Positions 10,801-21,436 of a DNA stretch of 64,000 bases are shown here, piece after piece. Below the pieces are notes generated by a model. The model ran no database searches. It was not told the origin of the DNA and saw only the letters and a program-made list of their open reading frames with translations. The DNA is from Xylogone sp. PMI_703 (Eukaryota > Ascomycota > Leotiomycetes). The stretch spans positions 5,332,001-5,396,000 of the forward strand of contig JAJTUQ010000003.1 in NCBI GenBank assembly GCA_021399445.1, given 5' to 3'. The stretch's first letter is position 1; every line of letters starts with the position of its first letter. Both the position numbers and the translations under genes were made by a program.

Positions 10801-12362
10801 TGCTCATTGGGCTTTGGTTTGCGGAAGTTTACACCTATAGCACACTCCAGCATGGCATCCACGTTCCGATAGTTGGTGTGTCCCAAGCGGTCATGCCATA
10901 ATTCACGTAAAATATTAGAATCCGTAAAGACAGGCTCTGGGCTTTCAACTGACGTTGTAAAGGCAGATTCTATCGGTTGATCGACTAAATATAAGCCATC
11001 TTTACAGGTCCCTTCGAACTGCACTTTTCCGCCAAGGGTAACTCTCGCCTTGAGGTTCTCAAATGTGACCGTAAACTTGACTTTATTAAGTGCACTGGTG
11101 GAGATCAACCTGGAATGTAGCTCTGGAGCGTACCAGACGTTATCAATTAAGACGTTGCCTTTGGTGGTATTGATTATGACTTGTCCTCGTCCTAGGGCTT
11201 CAATTACTGCCCCATTGGCCACTCTTATGGTTCTGGGGGCATTCCAACGCTTTATCGGTGTGCTAAAGTCTTTGGTATAGCTACTGAAGTGCCTTGAGGC
11301 GCCTGAGTCAATAATCCAGTTTGCGGGTTGGTTAACGGGTGTAATTAGGGCATACTGATCACTTGTGTGACTATGCGGACCGCAAGAGTAGTAGTCATCG
11401 TCGCTATTCGCAGAAGGTATGTGTGTAACGATATTTACATACTCTTCCTTGGTTCCTCCTTCAGAGATGCCTCTTGCCTTTGCCTGGGCTCTCTTGAACT
11501 GTCTACAGTCTTTCATGTAATGGCCTTTCTTGAGACAGAACCGACATTGATCAGATTCGAGCTTTTCCTGGTCCCCAGACCTTGAATCGAAGCTTTTCTT
11601 GCCTCTTAGGCCTCTGCCACCACTCCTAGACCTACTGCCTCGTTTTCCACCTCTACCCCTCCGTTGTCTTGATTCTCCGGACCGTACAACGTTCGCGGAA
11701 GCTTGTGTGGTGTCCGCAGAGGTGTAGGTAGACTTGTAGCGTTCGTAATTAGTGTCAAGGAAGGTAATGAGCTTTTCTAGCTCAAAGTTCTAGAGGTAAA
11801 TGTGCTGACGGGTAGTTTCCCAGAAGGAGTCGGCAGGAAGAAAGTCAAGGAGCCGTGACTGTATTTCTGCGTCCGTAATACCTTCAACCAGTCGGCTTTT
11901 ATATGTCTTGAGTCGCTCAATGAACTGCCAGATGGTTTCCGTCTGTATATTCCACTTTTCCTTCATGAGTTGGTTCTTGATTGACAGCTGGTAGGTTGTA
12001 TTCGTGGAGCGGTCGTATTTGGCTAGCATGTCCCAGACTTCCTTTAGCTTCTTCTCCCTGAGTCTGGTGGCGATATCGTTCTGTATTCCGGGGGTAACGG
12101 AGTTGGCTATTATCTGAATAGCCTTGTTGGCCCTCGAGTCCCATTTACGGCCTTCAGCGATTCCGTTAGGCCTTTGATCGGTTCCTAGGACCATATCTAT
12201 GGTATCTGCGACCGTAAGAGCCATTTCGCAGGTGCGCTTGAACTCTGTGTAGTTCTGGCCATTGAGGATTGTGACATCTCCGTATTTGCTGTGGTAGTAG
12301 CCATTAGGGGGACCTCGACCTCCGGCCGTAGTTGAATCGGAGCTTGAAGATGCGGTCTCCAT
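7872..12362 (-). pseudogene. copia gag-pol, one frame with two nonsense codons
   Basis: One continuous frame of 1,497 codons from ATG 12362 to TAG 7872. It is interrupted only by TAG at 11790-11792 and TAA at 8166-8168. Parts in order: Gag (12362-11793, QLSIKNQLMKEK and FLPADSF-type UBN2 region); CCHC zinc knuckle (11546-11505, CX2CX4HX4C); aspartic protease with IIDSGASRHF near 11309; HHCC integrase zinc motif (WHDRLGH...CEACLAG); integrase core with CDISG, RADNG and NGVIER carrying the D,D,E residues; reverse transcriptase with DVDTAFLN and FVDDILI; RNase H with TALSSMEAE, cut by the TAA. The first stop separates Gag from the knuckle; the second truncates RNase H. Each could arise from CAG or CAA by one C-to-T change. 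Confidence 0.92.
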
Positions 12363-12372
12363 TGCGAGCTAT

Positions 12373-12386
12373 CCGGGCTCATAACC
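12373..12386 (-). other. Primer-binding site, half-tRNA initiator-Met type
   Basis: Right after the 5' LTR the element strand reads GGTTATGAGCCCGG. This is complementary to CCGGGCTCATAACC, which matches the anticodon stem-loop of eukaryotic initiator tRNA-Met (CAU in the loop) rather than its 3' CCA end. Drosophila copia and yeast Ty5 prime this way, using a tRNA cut in the anticodon loop. Assignment rests on complementarity seen here and known copia biology. Confidence 0.8.
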
Positions 12387-12577
12387 TGTCAGAGGTTATG
12401 GCGCAGTGGTTAGGCTACTCCACATATAAATTGTATGGTACAGAGACTCTATTCGTTGCTAGTCTTGATGATGTACAGTACATAGGGGTAAACCGGTAAA
12501 ACTCTTCTCTTTTACCGACCGTTAGCTTCTACAGCTATGATTGGCCAACGCCAATTACGTAAGCAATATCTCTGACA
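12387..12577 (-). repeat. 5' LTR of copia element (191 bases)
   Basis: Identical to the copy at 7432-7622. As the 5' LTR it carries the element promoter, reading leftward into gag at 12362, only 25 bases from the LTR edge. Confidence 0.96.
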
Positions 12578-12582
12578 AGTTT
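12578..12582. repeat. Target-site duplication, right copy (AGTTT)
   Basis: Matches AGTTT at 7427-7431 and marks the right edge of the insertion. Confidence 0.93.
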
Positions 12583-12753
12583 CCTGGATTACATAAGAAT
12601 ATTCGAACAAAAACTTTTATTGGTCCTTTAGGAAAGTGCGTGTGGGTGAACCTGGACCCCGCCTTAACCATGTCACATAAGGCTGTGCAATGTTCATCTT
12701 GCTCAGCTCTTCTACTATATCCAGGTTTTATAGTGTGTATAATTTTGAACATA

Positions 12754-15700
12754 ATGGCTGAACACAGGAGATCTAGATTTCGTAGACTGTTCCGTCGAAA
12801 TGAAGATCACGAGAGAGAGAAAAGGCAGAATAATGATGATCGAGGTCAACAGTCACATCTCACCCAACTTCGCTGACAATACGATCAGAGAGTTCAAGCA
12901 GCGTAATAAATGAAGCGCAGAGGTTCCCTTCTGGACAATACAGGCTGTGGGACAATACTTTAGAGGCCTTGCGGCATTCTAACGAAGATCTGGAGCTAGT
13001 GACGATTATCGAGGAATTTGCTGTCAACCCAGCTGGCGATAATGTTTCTGCTCAGGGTAGTCAAGAAGCCGTGAAACGTCTGGTCAACGATATAATGGAG
13101 GAGATGCAGAAAAATGCTAAAAGCGGATCGTCTGATGATAATATCAGCCGTCTTGTTGAAAAGACCATTTCGATATTGAACAGATTTGTTTCGGTTCTAG
13201 ATGTGGCTGTTAGCTTTGATCCCGTCCATGCCGCTCTTCCATGGGCCGCTATTCGATTTGCCCTAGTAGTAAGCAATTTTTATACTCGGGCCGGTTACTG
13301 TATATCAAATTCACTGTAAAGCTAACCCATGTCTCTAGACCTTGACTACTAATAACGAATTGAAAAATCGACTGATCGAATCTATCACAAATGTTGCTTC
13401 GTTAATCGTGCAATGTGATACGTATCAGAACCTATATCTAAATTCTGGTTCTTCCCCGGAACTTCCTGACACAACCACTAATATATTGAAGAACGCCATT
13501 GTCCAAGTTTATACGAGCTGCCTCTTATTACTTGGCTTTGCAATCCAACGTCAGCGAAGCCGGAGCAGGCGCGTGAATGCGGTGTTTAAGCTTGAAGACT
13601 TACGTGATTACACCAACAAAATTGAAATGAGCGAAAGCCGACTTCACAAAGTAGCGAATGATTGTGAAAAGCATGTCAATCATCATCAAAGGTATGTTAT
13701 GGAAACTCCCTCTCAATAAGATCAACACTGATGCCTATTTACAGCACAACAATGAATAAAATTCACCTAGAGATGATTCTTGACAAACTACCTATAGTTG
13801 AAGGTGCAGAATACGATTCCTATGATGGCGGCGAAGAAGAGATTGTTTGCTATCCTAATATTAACACGAGTTGCTCAACTGGCGAAAGTCAATGAGTGGG
13901 TCGCCGATCCAAATTCTCAGTGTATACTCTGGTTACAGGGAATGGCAGGGACAGGCAAATCAACGATTTCCCGCACTATAGCACATGAGCTCGCCAAAAA
14001 GAAAGCTCTTGGTGCAAGCTTTTTCTTCAAGAGAGGTAGAGGTGATCGTGATAAAGCAATCAGATTTTTCACCACAATCGCGGCTCAGTTAGCCAGTAAC
14101 ATACCGTCTCTTACACCACATATGAAAAATGCAGTTGAAGATAATCCCAAGATAAGAGAAAAGGGGATAACCATTCAGTTTAAAGAGCTCATCATAGAGC
14201 CCTTAAGCAAACTTGACAGCAATGAACGGAATTTACAAACAATAGCCGTTATCATAGTCGATGCTCTTGATGAGTGTGACCCTGAAACAGATGTTACGGC
14301 AATTATCAGCCTTTTACCACAGGTAAAACAATTTAAGTCAGTGCGTTTGAAATTCTTTATCACAAGCAGACCGGAATTTTCAATTCTTTTTCAGTTTGAT
14401 AAGATCAACGGTACTTATCGAGACTTGATTCTACATCGTGTAGATCAATTGACTATTGCAAATGATATAAAAATATTCTTCGAGTTAGAACTCTCTAAAA
14501 TCAAAGGCGAGTATAATGGTTTGCATCCAGACTGGCCTGGCAATGCGAATATTCAGATACTAGTTCAGAGAGCTGTTCCATTATTCATCTTTGCTAAGAC
14601 CATGTGCCTCTTTATTCAAGATCGAGCATGTGGCTCTCCAGAAGACCAGTTAAATAAGATACTCGAATATAAAATCTGGCTACTGATTTTCAACTTCATA
14701 CAACATATCTTCCGGTTCTTAACCAAATGCTTAAAAAGCGTGTTGGTTCAAAATGGGAAAATCGCACAGAAGAGGAGCAGGAGCCAATAATACGTGAATT
14801 CCGTAATATTGTTGGCACCATTGTGATTCTCGCTGATCCAATACCAATAAGCTCACTTGCTCAATTACTTGGGATCCCTCAGACGACCATTAAACATAGA
14901 TTGAGCATGCTTCATTCGGTTCTGAACATACCTCCCAAAGAAAATCCACAACAGCCTGTCAAGGTTCTCCATCTGTCATTCCGAGACTTCCTTACAAATC
15001 CAAAGATGCGAACCGAAAATCCCTTTTGGGTTAATCAGGAAGAGGCTCATAAACGAATAGCGGCGCAATGCTTTGAACTATTGATGGACAAAGCCCCTCT
15101 CCATAAAGATATGTGTGGACTACAGTTTCCGGGAACATTGCGAGCGGATGTCAATGAACAAAAAATTGCCAATAGCCTACCACCAGAGATCCAGTATGCT
15201 TGTCTCTACTGGGTTTACCATTTGAAAGAGAGCAAGTGTATGGTAGATGACAAGGATCGAGTACTCCAGTTTCTCAAGGACCACTTCCTTCACTGGCTCG
15301 AAGTCCTGAGCCTTCTGGGGAGGATACGAGAGGGTATAAATATGGTAAACGAACTAGTAGGCATTATTGAGGTAAGAAGTTTACCTAGAATCAAGTATCT
15401 CAAGATGACTGAGCATAAAATACATAGCTAGAAAGAGGCGTGGAAACTATGGAGTTCCTCCGCGATGCTAGACGCTTTATCCTCAATTGGCAATCAGTAG
15501 TTGACTTGGCGCCGCTCCAACTCTATTCATCTGCACTTTTTTTTACCCCAGAAGGGAGCATTGTTCGGTGGACGTCGGAGCGATTCATGTCGCGCTGGAT
15601 AATCCAAAGGCCTGAAATGAGATACGATTGGGATACTTTGTTAATGCTAGAGAGCCGCGAGAATATGTATAAGATCGCATTTTCAGTGGATTCACGATTT

Positions 15701-17603
15701 CTAGCGTCGGCTTCCATGGGCGGGTTGATCACTATCTGGGATATGGTGACAGGGCAGGAAGTCCAAAAGCTTGAGGTCCCTGTCGATATTTAGAGGCCGG
15801 ATTTAGTGAACCAATTAGTTTTCTCGGCCAATTTGAAGCTCCTAGGAGCTAGGTGGGATTACCGGATCAAGGTCTGGGACATTATTACCGGGCAAGAGAT
15901 GTATACATTTGAACGCAATGACGGGGATTACATATATGACTTGACTTTCTCGTCTGACTCCAAGCCGGTCCTGGCTAGAAAGAACGGTCATGACATCGAA
16001 ATCTGGGATATAGATGCCGAACGGGTCATTAACACTTACTCTCATATTCCTGATGATGAGTGGGGTACTGTGTATTTAGCCTCTGCAGAGCCGCTCTGGG
16101 TCTGTGCCCATAGCATCATAGGCATGCGGCTGTGGGACCTGGCGAGCGGGCGCAAGATATTCCCAATCAACCGGTGTGAGATAGGTTATAGCAGCCGGGA
16201 CGAGTCTGCGATGTCCACCGATGCAAAGGTCATCGTGCAAGGGTCTAAGCAACTTAACGTCGACAAAATTGAGATCTGGGATGTGGTGACCGGACAAGTT
16301 ATCCATACGCTCGATCCCGCTATCCAATCGAGCTAATATATCAAGTCGATCGAGCTCTCAAGCGATGGCAGATTGTTGGCCATAGCCGCACCTGAGGAGA
16401 TCTCGATCTGGGATGTTACGACCGGACAGCGAACACAAACACTCGCGATGCCTGGACACTCTAGATCTGAGTTTATCATGAGACTAGAAGTTGCCATGAC
16501 ATTCTCGCCCAATGGCCGGCTACTGGCTTTAGCCCACAATGACAACTTTGTCCACATCTGGGAAGTGAGGACAGCTATCCCGCAGAACACCAGCCGCAGC
16601 ACACGTGCCAGCATGTCGCAGACACAACAACTAAGGAGACGACGATAACGACCACGAAAACCCCGCATCATGACATTCGGGCCATTAAATTTTCACCCTC
16701 GACCGAGCTTCTCATGACACATTCGGCTGGGGAAACGAAGATCTGGCACGGCCGCACGGACGCCTCCTCCAATCGTTCCCTGGCTGGTCCTATCCCTCGC
16801 CGGACCTAAGGCATCTGGCCATGTTCTCGCATGATGGGGTCGAGATCTGGGATCGCGCGACAGGTGACAAAGTGGGTTCATTGAATGTCCCCAAGACCAG
16901 GGCGGGCTGGATTCGGCTCGGGTGGTGCGGCCCGCGGTTAGTTGTATGCTTGTCAGACAACTTCATTCAGATCTGGGACCTCGAAGGACGCGACCAGAAA
17001 TCACTGCTCCCCCTCGAACTGCTCCCCCTCGACGTAAGTGGACGCAAGGGCTTCTGGTTTTCAACTGACTGGAAACTCTTCGCCTTGGTGGCCGACTCCA
17101 ACGTCGAGATATGGGACACGTCGACTCAGACACGGCTCCACCTTCTGCCTGGCTTGCCTGACTCGCCTGACTCACCTTATTACACTTCCTCAAAACTAGC
17201 ATTCTCCTCCGATACCACGCTTCTCGCTTACGCGCAGGAGTATGGCATCTCTATCTGGAATATAAAGACGGGGCAGAAAATGCATCAGATCGAACTATGG
17301 GGAGTAAGGAATATCTCCTTCGATACCAGCATGACGCACCTATACACTCTCCGCACAAACATCGGTGCTCTGATGTTTGGTTCCTCCCTTGCGCATGCAA
17401 CATCAGAGCCGCTGCGGAAGGGCTACGGCTATGGCCCAAACACAGCATGGATTACCTGGGACGGGGCGAATGTGCTCTGGTTGCCTCCGGGGTACCGGTC
17501 ATCTGTAGTAGCGGCAGCTCAATCCTCTATTGCAATCAAATCTGATGACTCACGGATCGTGATATTTAGATTTCTTCCAGAGGATATAGCGCCCGTTATG
17601 TGA
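12754..17603 (+). pseudogene. NACHT-WD40 (STAND/NLR-like) gene, broken
   Basis: Remains of a fungal NLR-like receptor, the class linked to heterokaryon incompatibility. Order: basic N-terminus from ATG 12754; NACHT_N-type domain with FDPVHAALPWAAIRFAL near 13240; NACHT NTPase with P-loop GMAGTGKST (13939-13965) and Walker B VIIVDALDEC; winged-helix region with LHLSFRDFL near 14970; then about ten degenerate WD40 units (IWDVVTGQ-type strands) from 15650 to 17580. Plausible introns remain at 13269-13338, 13692-13744 and 15372-15427. Lesions: frame change near 12840 (or an unseen intron); one-base shift near 13860, just before the NACHT; another near 14672; TAG at 15791; TAA at 16334; frame changes around 16600-16665 and 16750-16810. 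The WD40 part is GC-richer than the NACHT part. No single translation is possible. Confidence 0.85.
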
Positions 17604-18689
17604 CCTAGAAACTTTACTTGTACTGCTGTTGAGTTAGCCAAGGGTTCATTCAGAGTCAGCCCTTGAAAAGGTTATTATACTGCTACAATGTCTAAACCGG
17701 AAAATTGTTAAAGAGAGGGCTGTAGATGCCTAAGATTTGGATAAGGGGTTAGCAATGCATAACAAAAACACATCACTATTGACTGACAGAAACACTAGGC
17801 TTTCGTTACCGATAGAAGCCTAGACTACACTGTAATTATAGTGAATTTCAGGCCATCAATCGCTGTAGAGCGCTGTGAATCTAGTAAGTTTTAGGCATTA
17901 AATTCACTAGAATGCTGGGAATGCCTATAATATTCAATCCTCATAGAATACCGACAATACTATTTAAATAGATATGCACCTAAGTCAAGGAACCTTTCAA
18001 CAAGAAACTAACAGCCTGCCTCCTTGCGTTTATTAACCATCTTCCCGGCGACGGAAACGAATCCCTTGTGAGGGATATATTAAGAGCAGATTTAGATGAT
18101 GAACTCTTTGCTATTTTCTCTAATCTCTGCACTGGTCTCCTTAAATTAAGTAAGTTTGAAATGACTCATTTAGTTTCCTCATTAACTTGTATAGTGAAAG
18201 CCAACAGCGCACGCAGTACAATCACTCCTTCGCCACATTCTCAGAGACAAGAGAATGCCGAGACAATGTTCATGGCACTCCTAAATTCCAACTGTCGTAG
18301 TCTTGCGTGTCGGAATACCCTCTTACAGCGCGGCCATCATCGCTGCGTCGTCTCTAATCCAGATTACCTGCTCGATGGGTTCTTGCCATTGCCAGTTTCT
18401 TTGATTACTAGCCCAACGTCCTTTTGTAATCAAATCAATAGGATTTAGAGAAATTTTAGCAACAGAAGTAGGGCAATCAGACTCCTGTTCAATCAGTCCC
18501 TTACAGAAAATTGATCGAGTTAGTCCTAGCCAGATGGACAACAGTCATTGGAAGAGATTGGGGAACCAGATGACATAGACAATATTCAGGGTCTTCACAT
18601 AATACCATTTAGTTATGGAAAGTGGCAAGATACAGCAGTGCGTTATCACTTCATCCTCTACCTTCTGAGAAATAATTAACTTTAGTAGG

Positions 18690-19560
18690 CAAGTGCTCAA
18701 GAGGTCAGCAAGGCATGGGAAGTCCTATGGAGATGTTTCCCAGCTGTACGTCACTGTGGCCTGAATGCAGACAATATAAACGAACCGCCCAAGTGGTATC
18801 ACCCTGTCAGACGGAATTCATATGCAGTTTGCACTGTTCAGGTTGGTCTTCGTCTTCACGGTATGTACTAAATAATCAGTGAATGGACAATAAGTTCTAA
18901 CGGATAAGTGAATTTAAGGACACTCCGAATATTTATAGACTCTATCATGAAGAAATCTATTGCTGCATTGGTATTATTCCACTGGGCTGAGCTTTTCACA
19001 GACTCGCCCAATGCTAAAGAAATCTTCGAGTACAAGCTTAGTGTCAGAACAAAAGGAGAACTCCAGTTGAACTGGCTGCTTATACCCCCTTATATCTGTA
19101 TTCCGACAGCTGTGTTGATACAGTTATATTTCATTCAGGTATGTCAATTACACATCAAATAATCAATAATAACAATACTAACACGTAACTTAGGGCATGA
19201 GTTCATTGCGTACAACTACGACGACGCTCCGTCTGATTTCACACGACTCGGGTATATCTTGACAATCACGGGAACAGAAAGGACATCGGAGGTGTATGGA
19301 TCGTGGTGTATTCCAGGAAAACACCTACGTCATAGAGACTGGTGCATGGAGCAAATCGATCGCCTCAAGATATATCCACTGGCATTAGATGGAGAGGACA
19401 TCGCTCACAACGGTCTCAATACAAAGATAAGAGACTATTCAGATTCTTTAGCCCAGGTTCTCTTTCATCCAAAAGTCCGACAAATGTGTATGGAAATAGC
19501 CATCGCATTCCAATCATTGTCTTATCCTAGCAACATATGCACACGACATACTCTACGGAT
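18690..19560 (+). pseudogene. Relic of an unidentified multi-exon gene
   Basis: Plus-strand reading gives WRCFPAVRHCGL and WYHPVRRNSYAV near 18720-18840. A GTATGT donor-like site and changing frames follow, and then a better-preserved piece around 19200-19530 containing YNYDDAPSDFTRLGYI and GTERTSEVYGSWC. Composition and continuity suggest real former coding sequence, but stops and frame changes interrupt it repeatedly. Family not recognised. Confidence 0.3.
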
Positions 19561-19639
19561 AGGCACAAGCAGTGGGTTCGTCTGATATGGGACTGCCATG
19601 GATGTGACGCCCTTAATGGGAGAGCCCACGACGAAAAAC

Positions 19640-20060
19640 AGCGTCACAAGATCAGGATGATTGTTGCTGGAGGTGGCTCAGGGCCGCATTATTGTGCCTG
19701 GTGGAGGCAACCGCCCGGCAATTCCACAATCGGGTGCAGGCCAACAGCCACTGCCAGACGAGCAGTTGGTAGTCCTGGCCCTCTACACGCTCCTAAATAC
19801 GATCACTGGCGGGATTGCTAGCCATAGCATTTGGCTCCCGGATCATCTCGCGTTCACGGCGAGAATGCGCCATGGTGCCTTCGAGGCCCGTTGAGACGGT
19901 TGTCTCCTAGACACTCGCACCGGGCCGGGTGAATGCCCTGGTGGAAGCCAAGCCTGCCCGAGCCCCGTCCGCATGCAGGAAGCTGCCGAGATGGTAGCCT
20001 GACTGTATGACGAGGACCAGCGACTGCCGGCAGTCCGTGCAGTTGGGTACATCAATCCTC
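19640..20060 (+). pseudogene. GC-rich relic coding block
   Basis: The frame at 19661-19894 reads through a proline/glycine-rich segment and LPDEQLVVLALYTLLNTITGG, then stops at TGA. The same frame continues beyond it with a cysteine-containing stretch and a second set of stops. Several stops sit where CGA-to-TGA (C-to-T) changes would explain them. The base composition is clearly richer in GC than the flanks, suggesting a separate origin. No family assigned. Confidence 0.3.
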
Positions 20061-21436
20061 TTTTCATCCTCCTTTTTGACAATTCAGGCTGACCACCTCT
20101 GCGTTGGGACACTGTAGTAGCCATATGATAATTTCGCAAGACCGCGACCAGATTTTTATAACCGTCGCCGAGTACCAGCCTGCATATGTAGACTAACTGC
20201 ACGACCGTGTAGCCGCAAACGGTGTGTGGTTGCGTATGCACGAAGTGGGGCCGTGAGAGACATCAGACAGAGAAGACATGGATAGCCTCGCGGTCGTCCT
20301 ATTGGCAATCGCGTTGCGGGCGGATGCCAATGATGTTTTGCCAAACGAGGCCCGTTTCAATGGAACAATTATGGAGCATTCGTTTTGAGAGACCAGATAT
20401 CCTATAGAATGGGATTACACAAGTCAAAAATTATGACTCTAGAGAATATTAAAGCTAAACTCTTATCTATCCCCATAGACAGTTCTAGCTCAACAAAGAA
20501 GCGAAAGATCTTGACTGATAGTGCGAATGCCGTCCTGGTTGATGACGATAATGATAACAATAAATTCTAGCAAAGGATTGGAAAAGAGTTCTGCAATCTA
20601 GTCATGAATGGCTCGGGAGCACAAATAAAAGGGTTAGCGAAATATCAGAAGCTGCGAGACTCGGAAGATCTGAAGAGCATGGGCCCTGGATTTATGAAGC
20701 AGGATCGGTCAATAGATATTTCTCGCTATCTTCGTCTTGCATTATGGCAGACTGTTTAACGATTACAAGTTATTTAGCGTGCTGGCAGAGCTATCTATTG
20801 CGGGAGGAAGCAAGATGTGGTCGTGTTGATAGGATTGCAGAGAGAATTGAGGCCAAAGGAAAGAGCAGTATAGACAAAGGGATTGACCAGAGCCTAGGCT
20901 ACAGACCCAACAATACTATCTGGTCTTGTTTTCTGTCACTTAGCCCTTCTACAATCCGATTTCGCTGCCTTTCCTTTTTGGAGGACTTTGTAGAGATGCC
21001 AACTTATGTTAAAAGAGTATAATAATTAGTGTTAAAGTAGTATTTATAGAATTATCCATAACGATATACACCCCAGTCATCCTCAACTTAAAGGTCAAGA
21101 GACGGCTTGTTGGCCTAGGTCTCTGGCACCGACACCTGAGGTCACAAGGTGAGGTCATGACAATTGTATATCTTCTAAGTAATCAAGTAATTATACGGTT
21201 TTATTTTCCCTGCGCTTGTGCATGTGCCCATTCAAAACCTCAACATATATTTTATAAAAATATTCATAATGCCTTTAATTCTTGAAGATATTTTGAAGGG
21301 GTTTTTTGCTAAAATATATATTTATACATTAATAACAATTGAAAAAGTATGACAGAATTTAAGATACCTCTATTCTTTAAAACGGAAAGTGATTATTTAT
21401 AATAAACAAACTGTTATTATAATCGCCGCTATAGAC

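Larger units (their letters stand above)
7432..12577 (-). mobile_element. Complete Ty1/copia LTR retrotransposon, recent insertion
   Basis: A 5,146-base element transcribed on the minus strand. Each end is a 191-base LTR (12387-12577 is the 5' LTR, 7432-7622 the 3' LTR) with TGTCAGAG...CTCTGACA termini. By eye the two LTRs are identical base for base. The element is flanked by the AGTTT duplication. Inside lie a primer-binding site next to the 5' LTR, one gag-pol frame ordered gag, protease, integrase, reverse transcriptase, RNase H (integrase before RT defines the copia superfamily), and a polypurine tract abutting the 3' LTR. Identical LTRs imply very recent integration. Two in-frame stops in gag-pol suggest this copy is not autonomous as it stands. 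Confidence 0.96.
17604..21436. other. Decayed tract between two NLR-like loci
   Basis: Nearly 4 kb without an intact gene. It holds short frames with protein-like composition broken by stops: plus-strand segments around 18060-18450, 18690-18860 and 19195-19530, and a GC-rich block at 19640-20060. I cannot name any of these proteins. From about 21000 the sequence becomes strongly AT-rich up to the stop of the next gene. The picture fits relic genes or relic repeats that have lost function. Confidence 0.5.

Noticed and set aside
7432..12577. Ty3/gypsy-type element
   Set aside because: The integrase lies before the reverse transcriptase, and the RT shows copia-type motifs.
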